Positions 25,797 to 34,600 of a DNA stretch of 64,000 nt are shown in pieces. Every line of letters starts with the position of its first letter. Position 1 is the stretch's first letter. The notes under the pieces were generated by a model, which made no database searches, was not told where the DNA came from, and saw nothing but the letters and a program-made list of their open reading frames with translations. The stretch is from assembly GCF_001281525.1 (NCBI RefSeq), contig NZ_LGCI01000003.1, forward strand, positions 40,391 through 104,390, given 5' to 3'. Made by a program: the position numbers and the translations under genes. This DNA is from Lysinibacillus macroides. Its GTDB lineage: Bacteria; Bacillota; Bacilli; Bacillales_A; Planococcaceae.

Positions 25797-26753
25797 ATGA
25801 AAAAATTAAATCGACATATGCTTATTTGCAGCCTATTTCTATTAATAGGAATGCTACTGGCTGCTTGTAGCTCTAGCAATGATGAAACGAATGAGGAAGA
25901 GACAACAAAGACAGAAGCAACAACTCGTATGTATAAGGATTATTTAGATCATGAGGTTGAAATTCCAGTAAATCCGGAAAGAGTGGTTTATCACGGTGAA
26001 GGCTATGGTGATGTATTAGCCCTAGATGCCAAAACAGTTGGTGCTGGTTTTTCTTGGATTACAAATTATGCGTGGGAAAACCGTGTGAAAGATGTGGAGG
26101 ACGTAGGTTTTCCTATCAATGTTGAGAAAACACTAGAGCTAAAGCCAGACCTTATTATTATTGCCACGTCTGATGAAAAAACCTATGAACAGCTTTCAAA
26201 GATTGCACCAACTATTGTGCTGGATACCTTTGCCCCTATCGAAGAGCGCTTGGCTGAACTTGGGGAGATATTCAATAAAAAACAAGAAGCAGCGGATTGG
26301 CTAAATAATTATAAGGAAAAAGCAGATACAATGTGGAAGTCCTTAGTGGATGAAGGCGTTATAAAAGAAAATGAAACGGCTACTGTTTTAACCTATTATC
26401 CTGGCGATCGTCTGTTTGTAATGGCACGTACAGGGCTTTCACAGGTTCTTTATGACTCGAATATCTTGAAGCCTGGGGACAAAATACAACAAATCCTTGA
26501 TGAGGAAACAGGATTTGCGGAAATTTCTACAGAGCTTCTTCCTGACTATGCAGGGGATCATATTTTTGTCCTAACACCAGTGGTTGATGATGCAAAACAA
26601 TCGACTGAGGAAATGATGGAAAGCAGCATTTGGAAGAACCTACCTGCTGTGAAAAATGGGCATGTATATACGATCGATATTCAAAAAAGTGATAGCGATG
26701 CCTCAACTAGAGAATGGCTGTTAACACAAATACCTACTATGCTAAAAAAATAG
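25797..26753 (+). CDS. Ferric-siderophore-binding lipoprotein
   Basis: 318 residues from ATG 25797 (GGAGG seven bases upstream). An earlier in-frame ATG at 25770 lies in the Fur-like box and is rejected. The signal peptide has lipobox LLAAC (Cys24). The Peripla_BP_2 domain (RVVYHGEGYGDVLALDAKTVG; LELKPDLIIIATSDEKTYEQLSKIAPTIVLD; DYAGDHIFVLTP; WKNLPAVKNGHVYTID) is strikingly like the C-terminal domain of the Btr-type regulator directly downstream (RVIYHGETFGDMLIFDVQPIG). Sensor and binding protein probably recognise the same ligand. A terminator separates the two genes. Confidence 0.88.
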   Translation: MKKLNRHMLICSLFLLIGMLLAACSSSNDETNEEETTKTEATTRMYKDYLDHEVEIPVNPERVVYHGEGYGDVLALDAKTVGAGFSWITNYAWENRVKDVEDVGFPINVEKTLELKPDLIIIATSDEKTYEQLSKIAPTIVLDTFAPIEERLAELGEIFNKKQEAADWLNNYKEKADTMWKSLVDEGVIKENETATVLTYYPGDRLFVMARTGLSQVLYDSNILKPGDKIQQILDEETGFAEISTELLPDYAGDHIFVLTPVVDDAKQSTEEMMESSIWKNLPAVKNGHVYTIDIQKSDSDASTREWLLTQIPTMLKK

Positions 26754-26757
26754 ATAA

Positions 26758-26796
26758 CAAGAGACATTTCATCTTTGTTGAAATGTCTCTTTACTT
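26758..26796 (+). terminator. Terminator after lipoprotein gene 25797
   Basis: An 11-bp stem AGAGACATTTC / GAAATGTCTCT (26760-26770 and 26780-26790) is followed by TTACTTT. Confidence 0.8.
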
Positions 26797-26815
26797 TCTA
26801 TACAATACAGTTAAT

Positions 26816-26830
26816 TGATAATCATTTTCA
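26816..26830 (+). promoter_or_regulatory. Fur-like box upstream of Btr-type regulator 26851
   Basis: TGATAATCATTTTCA, a near-perfect 7-1-7 Fur core, ends 20 bp before the start codon. Confidence 0.8.
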
Positions 26831-26850
26831 TTTAGTAAGGAAGTGAACAA

Positions 26851-28473
26851 ATGGAAGACAAAAAATCAGCTTCTATTCACAATGATTTACTATTTCATTT
26901 AGAGGATATTGACTGTATTTCACAGAGCTATCCGTTTATCTCGACTTCTCATCATATGATGATACTTTTTATAGATGGCTGTGGGACATTAACGATTGAT
27001 GATAGTCCCTATTTGGTGACGAAGGGGAAAATTTTCCTCGTACAGCCTCAGTCTATGATTGATTTATCGGAGCTCAGTAAAGAATTCCGTTTCTATAAAA
27101 TAGCATTTACAGCTTTCCAGTTAAAACAAGGGGCCCCTTCACCCTATCTAGGTCCCATTTTTTCTGAGGAAGTAGAGTATACCCTTTACCCAAATACGCG
27201 CTTTATTCGTCTCATAGAAGATCTACCTAACTTAGATTATCTTAAGCAACAGGGGGCCTTGTATGAACTATTAAATTTACTATTCGAACATCAGCTTCAT
27301 ATGAACTACCAATTAACGATGACAAAGGCCGTTGAGGAGACCATCAACTATATACATAGCTATTATCAACAGCCCTTAACAGTGAAAAAGCTAGCGGAAC
27401 TTGCCCATATCGCTCACTGGCAATATAGTACAATCTTTCAAACTTTAACAGGAAAGAAACCGCTAGATTATATTACAGATTTACGTCTTACAAAGGCCAA
27501 GGAATTATTGCTACAAACAAATGAACCGTTAAAGGCTATTGCACAGCGGGTTGGATTTGATGATGAATATTACTTTAATCGCCGCTTCCGACAAGTGGTT
27601 GGGATTCCGCCAAAACAGTTTGCACGACAATCTAAACAAAAAACTGTTGTAAAAGATTGGACAGGACACGAGGTAGCCATTCCTCGCTCACCACATCGTG
27701 TTATTTATCATGGAGAAACGTTTGGGGATATGTTGATTTTTGATGTGCAACCAATAGGTGGTGACAAAAACTCTATTAGTAAATCCTTCTATAAAAACCA
27801 TGTTCCTTATATTCAAGATGTTGCCTTTCCAATCAATCTTGAAAAATCTTCGAAGCTGAACCCTGATTTAATTATCTTTACAAATAATGACGAGCAGCAA
27901 TATCAAGCACTATCTTCTATTGCACCAACGATTACCCTAAATTCCTGGGATTCATTAGAGGAACGGGTTCTTTTATTAGGACGGTGGCTTAGCCAACAAC
28001 AGCGTGCAGAAGATTGGCTAGAACACTTTAAAACCCAAGAAAAAACGATGTGGCAGCAGCTTCAAACAGTTGTAGAGCCTGGTGAATCGGCATCTGTTTT
28101 GACTTTTGATCATGGCAAACGCCTTTTTATTATGGGCTGTACAGGTCTATCCACTGCCCTTTTCCATCCAGATGGATTTCAGCCTCACCCACAAGTCAAA
28201 AAACTACTTCAAGCAGGCGAGGGGTATAGAGAAATACCAATAGATCACTTACCTCAGTATGCTGGTGACCGCATCTTTATGTTGTTATCTGATAAACCCG
28301 AATCGCAAATGGCTACGATTGAATTGATTAATAGCGATATTTGGAAAGGACTCCCTGCTGTACAAACTAACCATGCTTATTTAGTGGATGCAACAAAGTG
28401 GAATTACGGAGATGCCTTTACAAGAGAGAAGTTACTCGGTGCATTGCCAAAGCTATTGGTTACTGCCAGGTAA
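26851..28473 (+). CDS. Btr-type AraC regulator with C-terminal siderophore-binding domain
   Basis: 540 residues. The N-terminal cupin-like part is about 1-155 (ILFIDGCGTLTIDDSPYLVTKGKIFLVQP). The AraC helix-turn-helix is about 165-265 (IAHWQYSTIFQTLTGKKPLDY; AQRVGFDDEYYFNRRFRQVVGIPPKQF). A Peripla_BP_2-like domain extends from about 272 to the end (RVIYHGETFGDMLIFDVQPIG; YAGDRIFMLLSD; WKGLPAVQTNHAYLVD). There is no signal peptide, so it is a cytosolic ligand sensor like Btr. Its C-terminal domain resembles the exported binding protein just upstream. Translation starts at ATG with TAAGGAAGTG upstream. The next regulator (28508) has no Fur-like box of its own and is probably co-transcribed. Confidence 0.88.
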   Translation: MEDKKSASIHNDLLFHLEDIDCISQSYPFISTSHHMMILFIDGCGTLTIDDSPYLVTKGKIFLVQPQSMIDLSELSKEFRFYKIAFTAFQLKQGAPSPYLGPIFSEEVEYTLYPNTRFIRLIEDLPNLDYLKQQGALYELLNLLFEHQLHMNYQLTMTKAVEETINYIHSYYQQPLTVKKLAELAHIAHWQYSTIFQTLTGKKPLDYITDLRLTKAKELLLQTNEPLKAIAQRVGFDDEYYFNRRFRQVVGIPPKQFARQSKQKTVVKDWTGHEVAIPRSPHRVIYHGETFGDMLIFDVQPIGGDKNSISKSFYKNHVPYIQDVAFPINLEKSSKLNPDLIIFTNNDEQQYQALSSIAPTITLNSWDSLEERVLLLGRWLSQQQRAEDWLEHFKTQEKTMWQQLQTVVEPGESASVLTFDHGKRLFIMGCTGLSTALFHPDGFQPHPQVKKLLQAGEGYREIPIDHLPQYAGDRIFMLLSDKPESQMATIELINSDIWKGLPAVQTNHAYLVDATKWNYGDAFTREKLLGALPKLLVTAR

Positions 28474-28507
28474 TTCTCATACTTATAATAAGGGGTGACA
28501 TTCATAT

Positions 28508-29692
28508 ATGAAAACGGAAAGTAGAACAGATACGACAACTCAAATATCACTAAAGGATATTCGAGATTATATTGCTAAAAACCATCATCAACCTCTCACA
28601 ATTGAGCATCTAGCACTCATTTCTGGTCTGAGTTCCAGCTACTTTGGAGAGGCCTTTAAAAAGGCATTCGGTCAAAGTGCCACAGATTATTTAACGGCGC
28701 TACGCATTGGACATGCCAAGCAATTACTGCGTGAAACCGATTTATTACTTCGTGAGATTGCTAGAAAAGTTGGTTACAGTGACGAATTTTATTTTAGTCG
28801 AAAATTTAAAAAGGAAGTTGGGATTTCACCTTCTGCTTATAGTAAAATGGCTCGCCAGCGAATTTCTACTTTTTCGGTATCCGCTACTGGAAACTTATTA
28901 GCGCTTGGTATCATACCAGTAGCAGCTCCGCTGAATGCTAAATGGAGTCCTTATTATTACAATCATTACCAAGAGAAAATTCCAGTGCATGTTAATATAT
29001 TTGATGCAGAATCAGAGGACAACTTCAAAAAATTAGCCTCTGCTAAGCCAGACATTCATATTTTTCAAGAGGAACCCTCCCTCTCCATGCTTGATTGGCT
29101 TCAAACAATCGGCATCAAAAATGTCTATATACAAGCAAAGGATTGGCGAACACAACTGAGAGAAATAGCTGTAGCTGTCAAAAAGCAAAGCGTGGGTGAG
29201 CATTTCATTCAAACATATGAACAAAAGGTATTACAGGCAAGGTTAGAAATTAATCAAGTTACTGGAAACGATACGTTTGCCGTTCTTCGTTTATGCGGTG
29301 ATCAATTATTTTTATATTGTAATAAAGGGATTCAGGATGTACTGTTTACAGATTTGCAGCTGCGTCCTGTCAATGCGCAACAACAAACATATAACGAGCT
29401 TATTACACTTGATCGGCTAGTCAATTTAAACCCTGACCGTTTGCTATTTATCATTTGTCCAGATTCGCCAACTCGAAATTATTGGCTTACTTTACAATAC
29501 CTTGATCGATGGAAAGAGCTCCATGCCGTAAAAAATGGACATGTCTATGTTTTACCTTCGAATCCTTGGTTTGAATACTCAGCTATTGCTATAAACCGAA
29601 TGCTAGATGAAATGTTGCTTATGCTAACCGGAAAAAATCCAAATCCTTTTCCTGTCCCCGTCCATGGTAACGTATCTGACGGTGATTTATAA
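28508..29692 (+). CDS. Short Btr-type AraC regulator (helix-turn-helix first, then siderophore-binding domain)
   Basis: 394 residues. It lacks the N-terminal cupin-like part found in its paralogues: the AraC helix-turn-helix begins almost at once (about 15-115; SGLSSSYFGEAFKKAFGQSATDY; ARKVGYSDEFYFSRKFKKEVGISPSAY). The Peripla_BP_2-like domain follows directly (about 120-375; ISTFSVSATGNLLALGIIPVAAPLN; LNPDRLLFIICPDS; WKELHAVKNGHVYVLP). There is no signal peptide. It sits 34 bp behind the previous regulator with AAGGGG upstream of its ATG, and before the lipoprotein-esterase pair it probably controls. Loss of the N-terminal part could be ancestral or secondary. Confidence 0.85.
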   Translation: MKTESRTDTTTQISLKDIRDYIAKNHHQPLTIEHLALISGLSSSYFGEAFKKAFGQSATDYLTALRIGHAKQLLRETDLLLREIARKVGYSDEFYFSRKFKKEVGISPSAYSKMARQRISTFSVSATGNLLALGIIPVAAPLNAKWSPYYYNHYQEKIPVHVNIFDAESEDNFKKLASAKPDIHIFQEEPSLSMLDWLQTIGIKNVYIQAKDWRTQLREIAVAVKKQSVGEHFIQTYEQKVLQARLEINQVTGNDTFAVLRLCGDQLFLYCNKGIQDVLFTDLQLRPVNAQQQTYNELITLDRLVNLNPDRLLFIICPDSPTRNYWLTLQYLDRWKELHAVKNGHVYVLPSNPWFEYSAIAINRMLDEMLLMLTGKNPNPFPVPVHGNVSDGDL

Positions 29693-29699
29693 TTCTATT

Positions 29700-29714
29700 T
29701 GAGAATGATTATCA
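29700..29714 (+). promoter_or_regulatory. Fur-like box upstream of lipoprotein-esterase operon
   Basis: TGAGAATGATTATCA matches the 7-1-7 Fur core at 13 of 14 informative positions, just before GGAAGGAG. Confidence 0.82.
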
Positions 29715-29737
29715 CTGGAAGGAGACTTTGATGAACA

Positions 29738-30736
29738 ATGAAACAAAATTGTCGTAATCAATGTCATACAATTATAAAATCTGCCTATTTATTAGCGATG
29801 TTTTTGCTAACTATTGGCATATTAACGGCCTGCAATACCCAATCAAGCAATAAAGAGGAACAGGTAGAAACGCAGGCAACCTCCGAAAGTACAAAGGAGC
29901 AAAATGTTTATCCGTTAACACTAAAAGATGAGGTCGGTAATGAGGTAACACTATCAGCTAAGCCTACTAAAATTTTTGCACCTGTCATGGAGGATTCGTT
30001 ATTAGCTCTTGGTATCAAGCCTACTATGCAATGGTCCAACGGTGTTAAACCACAGCTCTATTTACAAGATCAGCTACAGGGTGTACCTGAAATTAGCTTT
30101 GCAAGTGGTCCCCCATCAGCCGAAGCAATTATGGCAGATAAACCAGACTTAATTATTTTGCACAATTCATTTTATATGGAAAATGGCACATATGAAAAAT
30201 ACGCAAAAATCGCACCAACCTACGTGTTCAATAATGCTGCAAGTGATTTAGAAAGCTCTATTAAAATTTTAGGACAACTATTTGATGAAACAGACAAAGC
30301 TGAGCAAGCTTTACAGGGTTATCAAGAAAAAGTAGATGCCGCAAAAACAAAGCTTTCCTCCATAACAGAGGGTAAAAAAGTTGCGTTAATTCGCTTTAAT
30401 GCAAAAGGTATGTTTTTTATGACGGATGAGTATTTCAGCGGGTATGTCCTAACACATGAATTAGGATTCGAACAAAGCAGCTACGTGAAAAACGGTGCCT
30501 TCGAAATATCATTAGAGATTCTACCTGAACTAGATGCAGATTATATTTTCTTAATTAATGATGGTAACCTTGGCGATGAATTTTTAAATGAGCTGAAGAA
30601 CAGTCAAATATGGCAAAGTACGGCAGCCTTCAAAAACAATCAAGTATTTGAAACATCCGAGGATTACTGGCTAAATGGTGGTATTCATGCACAAGGTAAA
30701 GTAATAGAGGATGTATTGGAGTTTCTAGCGCTATGA
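29738..30736 (+). CDS. Ferric-siderophore-binding lipoprotein
   Basis: 332 residues. A long signal peptide has lipobox ILTAC (Cys32). The Peripla_BP_2 domain (TKIFAPVMEDSLLALGIKPTMQWS; ADKPDLIILHNS; YAKIAPTYVFN; ELDADYIFLIND) is nearest in this window to the lipoprotein at 22319. The Shine-Dalgarno GGAAGGAG is better spaced for an overlapping ATG at 29731, which would make only an 8-residue leader stopping at 29757. The lipoprotein ATG lies seven bases further on. The gene overlaps the esterase by four bases (ATGA), so uptake and iron release are translationally coupled. Confidence 0.87.
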   Translation: MKQNCRNQCHTIIKSAYLLAMFLLTIGILTACNTQSSNKEEQVETQATSESTKEQNVYPLTLKDEVGNEVTLSAKPTKIFAPVMEDSLLALGIKPTMQWSNGVKPQLYLQDQLQGVPEISFASGPPSAEAIMADKPDLIILHNSFYMENGTYEKYAKIAPTYVFNNAASDLESSIKILGQLFDETDKAEQALQGYQEKVDAAKTKLSSITEGKKVALIRFNAKGMFFMTDEYFSGYVLTHELGFEQSSYVKNGAFEISLEILPELDADYIFLINDGNLGDEFLNELKNSQIWQSTAAFKNNQVFETSEDYWLNGGIHAQGKVIEDVLEFLAL

Positions 30737-31533
30737 CAATAATGACAAAGAAACCATATACATCCGAAAACTACTTTGAATTTGCCATGTCGTCTCACCA
30801 ACAGCTAGCCTATCGCATTTTAATTGCAGCCCCAACAGATGCGCCACCAGCAGATGGTTATACTGTTATCTACGTCTTAGATGGGGACGCTCTTTTTCCA
30901 ACGCTTGCTGAGGCAGTGAAATTACAAACACGTAAACCAAAAGGCTATGATCCCATTCTTGTTATTGGCATCGGCTATCCCTCAAAAGAACCCTTTGATA
31001 TGGAGCGACGCTGTCACGATTTTACACTACCTGTTAGTGAAGAACATCTGCCACCACGCCCAGATGGAACGCCTTGGCCTCCAAACGGCAAAGCCAATGA
31101 GTTCTTAGATTTTATTGAATACGAGCTTATGCCCACTGTCGAAAAGGAATGGCCTATCAATAAAAAGAAACAAGCAATTGTTGGTCATTCCTTAGGCGGT
31201 CTTTTCACATTGTATGCTCTATGTGCAAGTCCCCATTTATTTAGTCATGTAGTAGTCGGAAGTCCCTCTGTTTGGTGGGCTAACAATGCCGTACTAAAAG
31301 AAATAGACAGATTTGCTGAAGCTTGGAACAGTCAGTATACTATTCATCTTCTACTTACAATCGGTGCTAACGAGCTGTCAGATATGCTCGAAGGAGCTGA
31401 TCAAGCGGCTGAACAAATGAAGCGGCTAAGTGGCAAAAACATTCATACTACTTATGTGAAGTTTGATGAGGAGGACCATGTGAGTGTTCTTCCTAGCATG
31501 CTTGGTCGAATTCCTCGGTTTTTATATTTCTAA
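30733..31533 (+). CDS. Siderophore esterase (BesA/IroE-like alpha/beta hydrolase)
   Basis: 266 residues. Esterase_D/enterochelin-esterase-like alpha/beta hydrolase with nucleophile elbow GHSLGG (Ser near residue 152), TVIYVLDGDALFPTLAEA near the start and a C-terminal DEEDHVSVLP providing the likely catalytic His. BesA hydrolyses the tri-ester backbone of Fe-bacillibactin in the cytosol to free iron. The ATGA overlap with an iron-siderophore-binding lipoprotein and the Fur-like box of the operon support the same role here. No signal peptide is present, consistent with cytosolic action. The exact siderophore is not known from sequence. Confidence 0.88.
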   Translation: MTIMTKKPYTSENYFEFAMSSHQQLAYRILIAAPTDAPPADGYTVIYVLDGDALFPTLAEAVKLQTRKPKGYDPILVIGIGYPSKEPFDMERRCHDFTLPVSEEHLPPRPDGTPWPPNGKANEFLDFIEYELMPTVEKEWPINKKKQAIVGHSLGGLFTLYALCASPHLFSHVVVGSPSVWWANNAVLKEIDRFAEAWNSQYTIHLLLTIGANELSDMLEGADQAAEQMKRLSGKNIHTTYVKFDEEDHVSVLPSMLGRIPRFLYF

Positions 31534-31579
31534 TTAAAATATGGGTATATCCGCTCAGTCAGTGGAAGGAATAAAAATA

Positions 31580-31615
31580 AAAACCAAGTAGACCTGTAGG
31601 AGCCTACTTGGTTTT
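31580..31615. terminator. Bidirectional terminator
   Basis: A 12-bp stem AAAACCAAGTAG / CTACTTGGTTTT (31580-31591 and 31604-31615) lies between the convergent esterase and SLH genes. Confidence 0.88.
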
Positions 31616-31621
31616 CGATAT

Positions 31622-34600
31622 TTATGGAGTTGAAGTAGTAGAATCGTATCCTACTCTTGCATAAATCTTATTTAAATTACCATATTTATCTTCTATAACT
31701 ATCGTTATCCAATCGTTTTCAACAAATTGAATTGAATGTCTAGGTTTTGCCTGCGCACGTGCATTGCCGATCTGCATTGTCCCTGTGCCTGTCGCTAGTG
31801 CTTCAATTGTTTTGTCTTTAATTCCGTTAAGTACGTCTAATGGTTTTCGATCTCTAATTACTGCTTCATCTTTTAATCTTGATTCTGTCACAAAGTAATA
31901 CTTTAATGTTTCATTAGGCTCATAGTTTTGCTCGGTTGTGGAAGTTAAATCAAAGAGTATATTTAATTGTTGGTTATTTGTATTAGGTTCAAACTTAATA
32001 AACACAAATCCTGCATCTAAAGTTCGGTACTTATAAAGACCTGTATTTATGAAATTATGCCCTATATAATTTGGCAGAATCATAAAGTCTCTAGTACCAT
32101 CTTTCATTGTTACTGTTATTGTGCGATTTATATCTATTGGTGTTTTCGGTCTAATAATTAGCTGACTATCCTCCGTTGTATTTGTTCCTACCGTATAGCT
32201 AACAGGTTCATATTGATCTGTCACATCCGCACCAAGCCTATCTGTAATTGTAAGAACCTCTGCTAAATCCAGATTTACTGTATCTCCTGTACTTATAAGT
32301 TCCGATTTACCTTCTGCATTCTCACGCATAATCGTCTCGTTAAATGTGAGAGTCAGTGTATTATCGCTGTTGTTACGATAAATTAATCCTGGATAATCCT
32401 TATTATCCATTGGTGATTTCATACCGATTCTTGGTGGCGTACCATCCGAATAGAAATTTTGCTTCATTAAGCCTGTTGCTGTTCGATTATGGTCATTATA
32501 GTCACTATTTGCCTGATAAATTGTAAAGTTACCATATGTGTCCTCTGCTCCCACATAAACAACATAATCTGTATGAGGCTTTAATGTTACACCTCTTGCC
32601 TCTACTGTTCCAGAAAGACCACTTCCTATTTTTTCAACAGATGGTCTACCTTTTAACTCAGCTTCTAAACGTTGCTCATTTGCTGGAACACTTAAGTTCG
32701 CATCTGGATTGTCAATCCAATTCCCCTCTTCATCTTGAATTTTCTTTTCAACAAACCAATAATGCACCGTTGCTGTTTCATTCGTTTCAAAGCTAATTGT
32801 TGCTTTTGTATCATTATTTGCCATTGGCTTAATTTCCAAGCCTCGGATAAGCGGTGCTTTCACATCATTAAATACTTCTCTAGGACCCGCAATTCGCGAA
32901 AGCTCACCACCACGATCTCTTAATACCATATAAACGGAGTAATTATTAAATGGATTTAAGGCATTCTGTGCTACAGATACAGGGAATTTTTGTGTAGTTG
33001 CTTCTAAATCGGCTGTACCTGTACCGCTTGTCACATAAATATTATTTCCATTTATTTGGAACTTGTTCGATCTATTTGTACTGTTAAATTCATTAATAAA
33101 ATCACGCGCTGTAATTTCATGATCTGTTAAATATTGCTGTAATGTTTTTGTTACACCATTATCTATCACCACATTCGGTAAAATCATATAGTAGTATGTC
33201 CCGGCCTTATTTGGACTAAATTCAACTTCCGCTCGTCTAAATCCGTCCGATTCATCAGCTCTATTGATAACATTTTCAATCGTTATAACAGGCATTACTG
33301 TGTCTGCATGCTTATATTCTGCATAGTTACGAACTGGGTCACCCGGCTGTACGGTATTTATATTTTCAAATGCATTATCTGCTAAATCTTTTACACCAGG
33401 TAATACAGTTACACGCAATGTATCACCATTAACAAAACCTGTATCAGATGGAATCGTTAGCAATACTTTTCTACTGCCTGCTTCATATTTTACTGCTGAT
33501 GGTTTAATGCCCCGTTCTCCTGTAACATTAACGATAACAGTACCTGTTAATAAATAATTATCAATATTGTTGGCACTTTCTGGATCTAACGCCTCACTCA
33601 CCGTTAGCTCGAACTGATTATTATTTTTCCGTTCTAATTGTCCTAATCCCACATATGGATGAACAAGATCCAACTCCGATGTTGTAAATTCTCGTGCCAC
33701 AGGAGGGTCTACTGATAAATTACCCGAAGCATCTCGCATAACAACATAAAGCTGATAAACCGTTTCAGCCTCTAAACCTGTGAGCATTCCTTCAACACCT
33801 AGTTTACCAGCTACTGCTTTATCGCTACCTGTTGGATTCGCGATAATATCCTCTGTTGTTGGATCTGGGGCTGTTGTTTTTGGACGTACGTAATAGTAGT
33901 AATCCCCAGGCTCACTCGCTGTAAATGTAAACTCTGCACGTGTGCCCCCATGTAAAGGTGTAACTTGTAGTGATCTTACAACTGGCGGTGATGCATCCTT
34001 CATCTGGAACGATTCTGACACAATATCCGAGGCATTCTTCGCGCCATCCACAACTAGAATATAGATTACATATTCCTTTTTCTCCCCTAGATTGGAAACT
34101 CTAATGGTATTTGTACCATTGACTGCTGCAGCGGTGCCATGCGCTATATTTTGATTGGAAAGACGGTCAATCATTTCACGTCTTGTTGGTGCATCTGCAT
34201 CCGCTTCACGTACAATATAGTAGTATGTGCCCACTTCATTTGAATTGAATTTCACTTCAATCTCACTGCCATTTAATACCTGTAGATCGGTAATGCTGAC
34301 AGTAGGCTTTGTTTTATCATCAGGCTGCTGATTGTCAATATCATCTTTATCAATCGGCTTACCATCTGGGTCTGTAATACTACCTACATTGTCTTTATCC
34401 TCTAGGAAGTCGTCGAAGATATTATTTGGCGTTTCGCCCTTAGGAATAACTACTTTATCGATATATGTGTAGTCGCCAATATCAATCTTGCCGTATTTAT
34501 TTTCAACATATAATGTACCCACTCGCCCATCAATATATAGCTCAAGGTCTTTGTTACCCTTGTAATTAATCCAATCAATATTGCCTTCGCCATAAATGGT

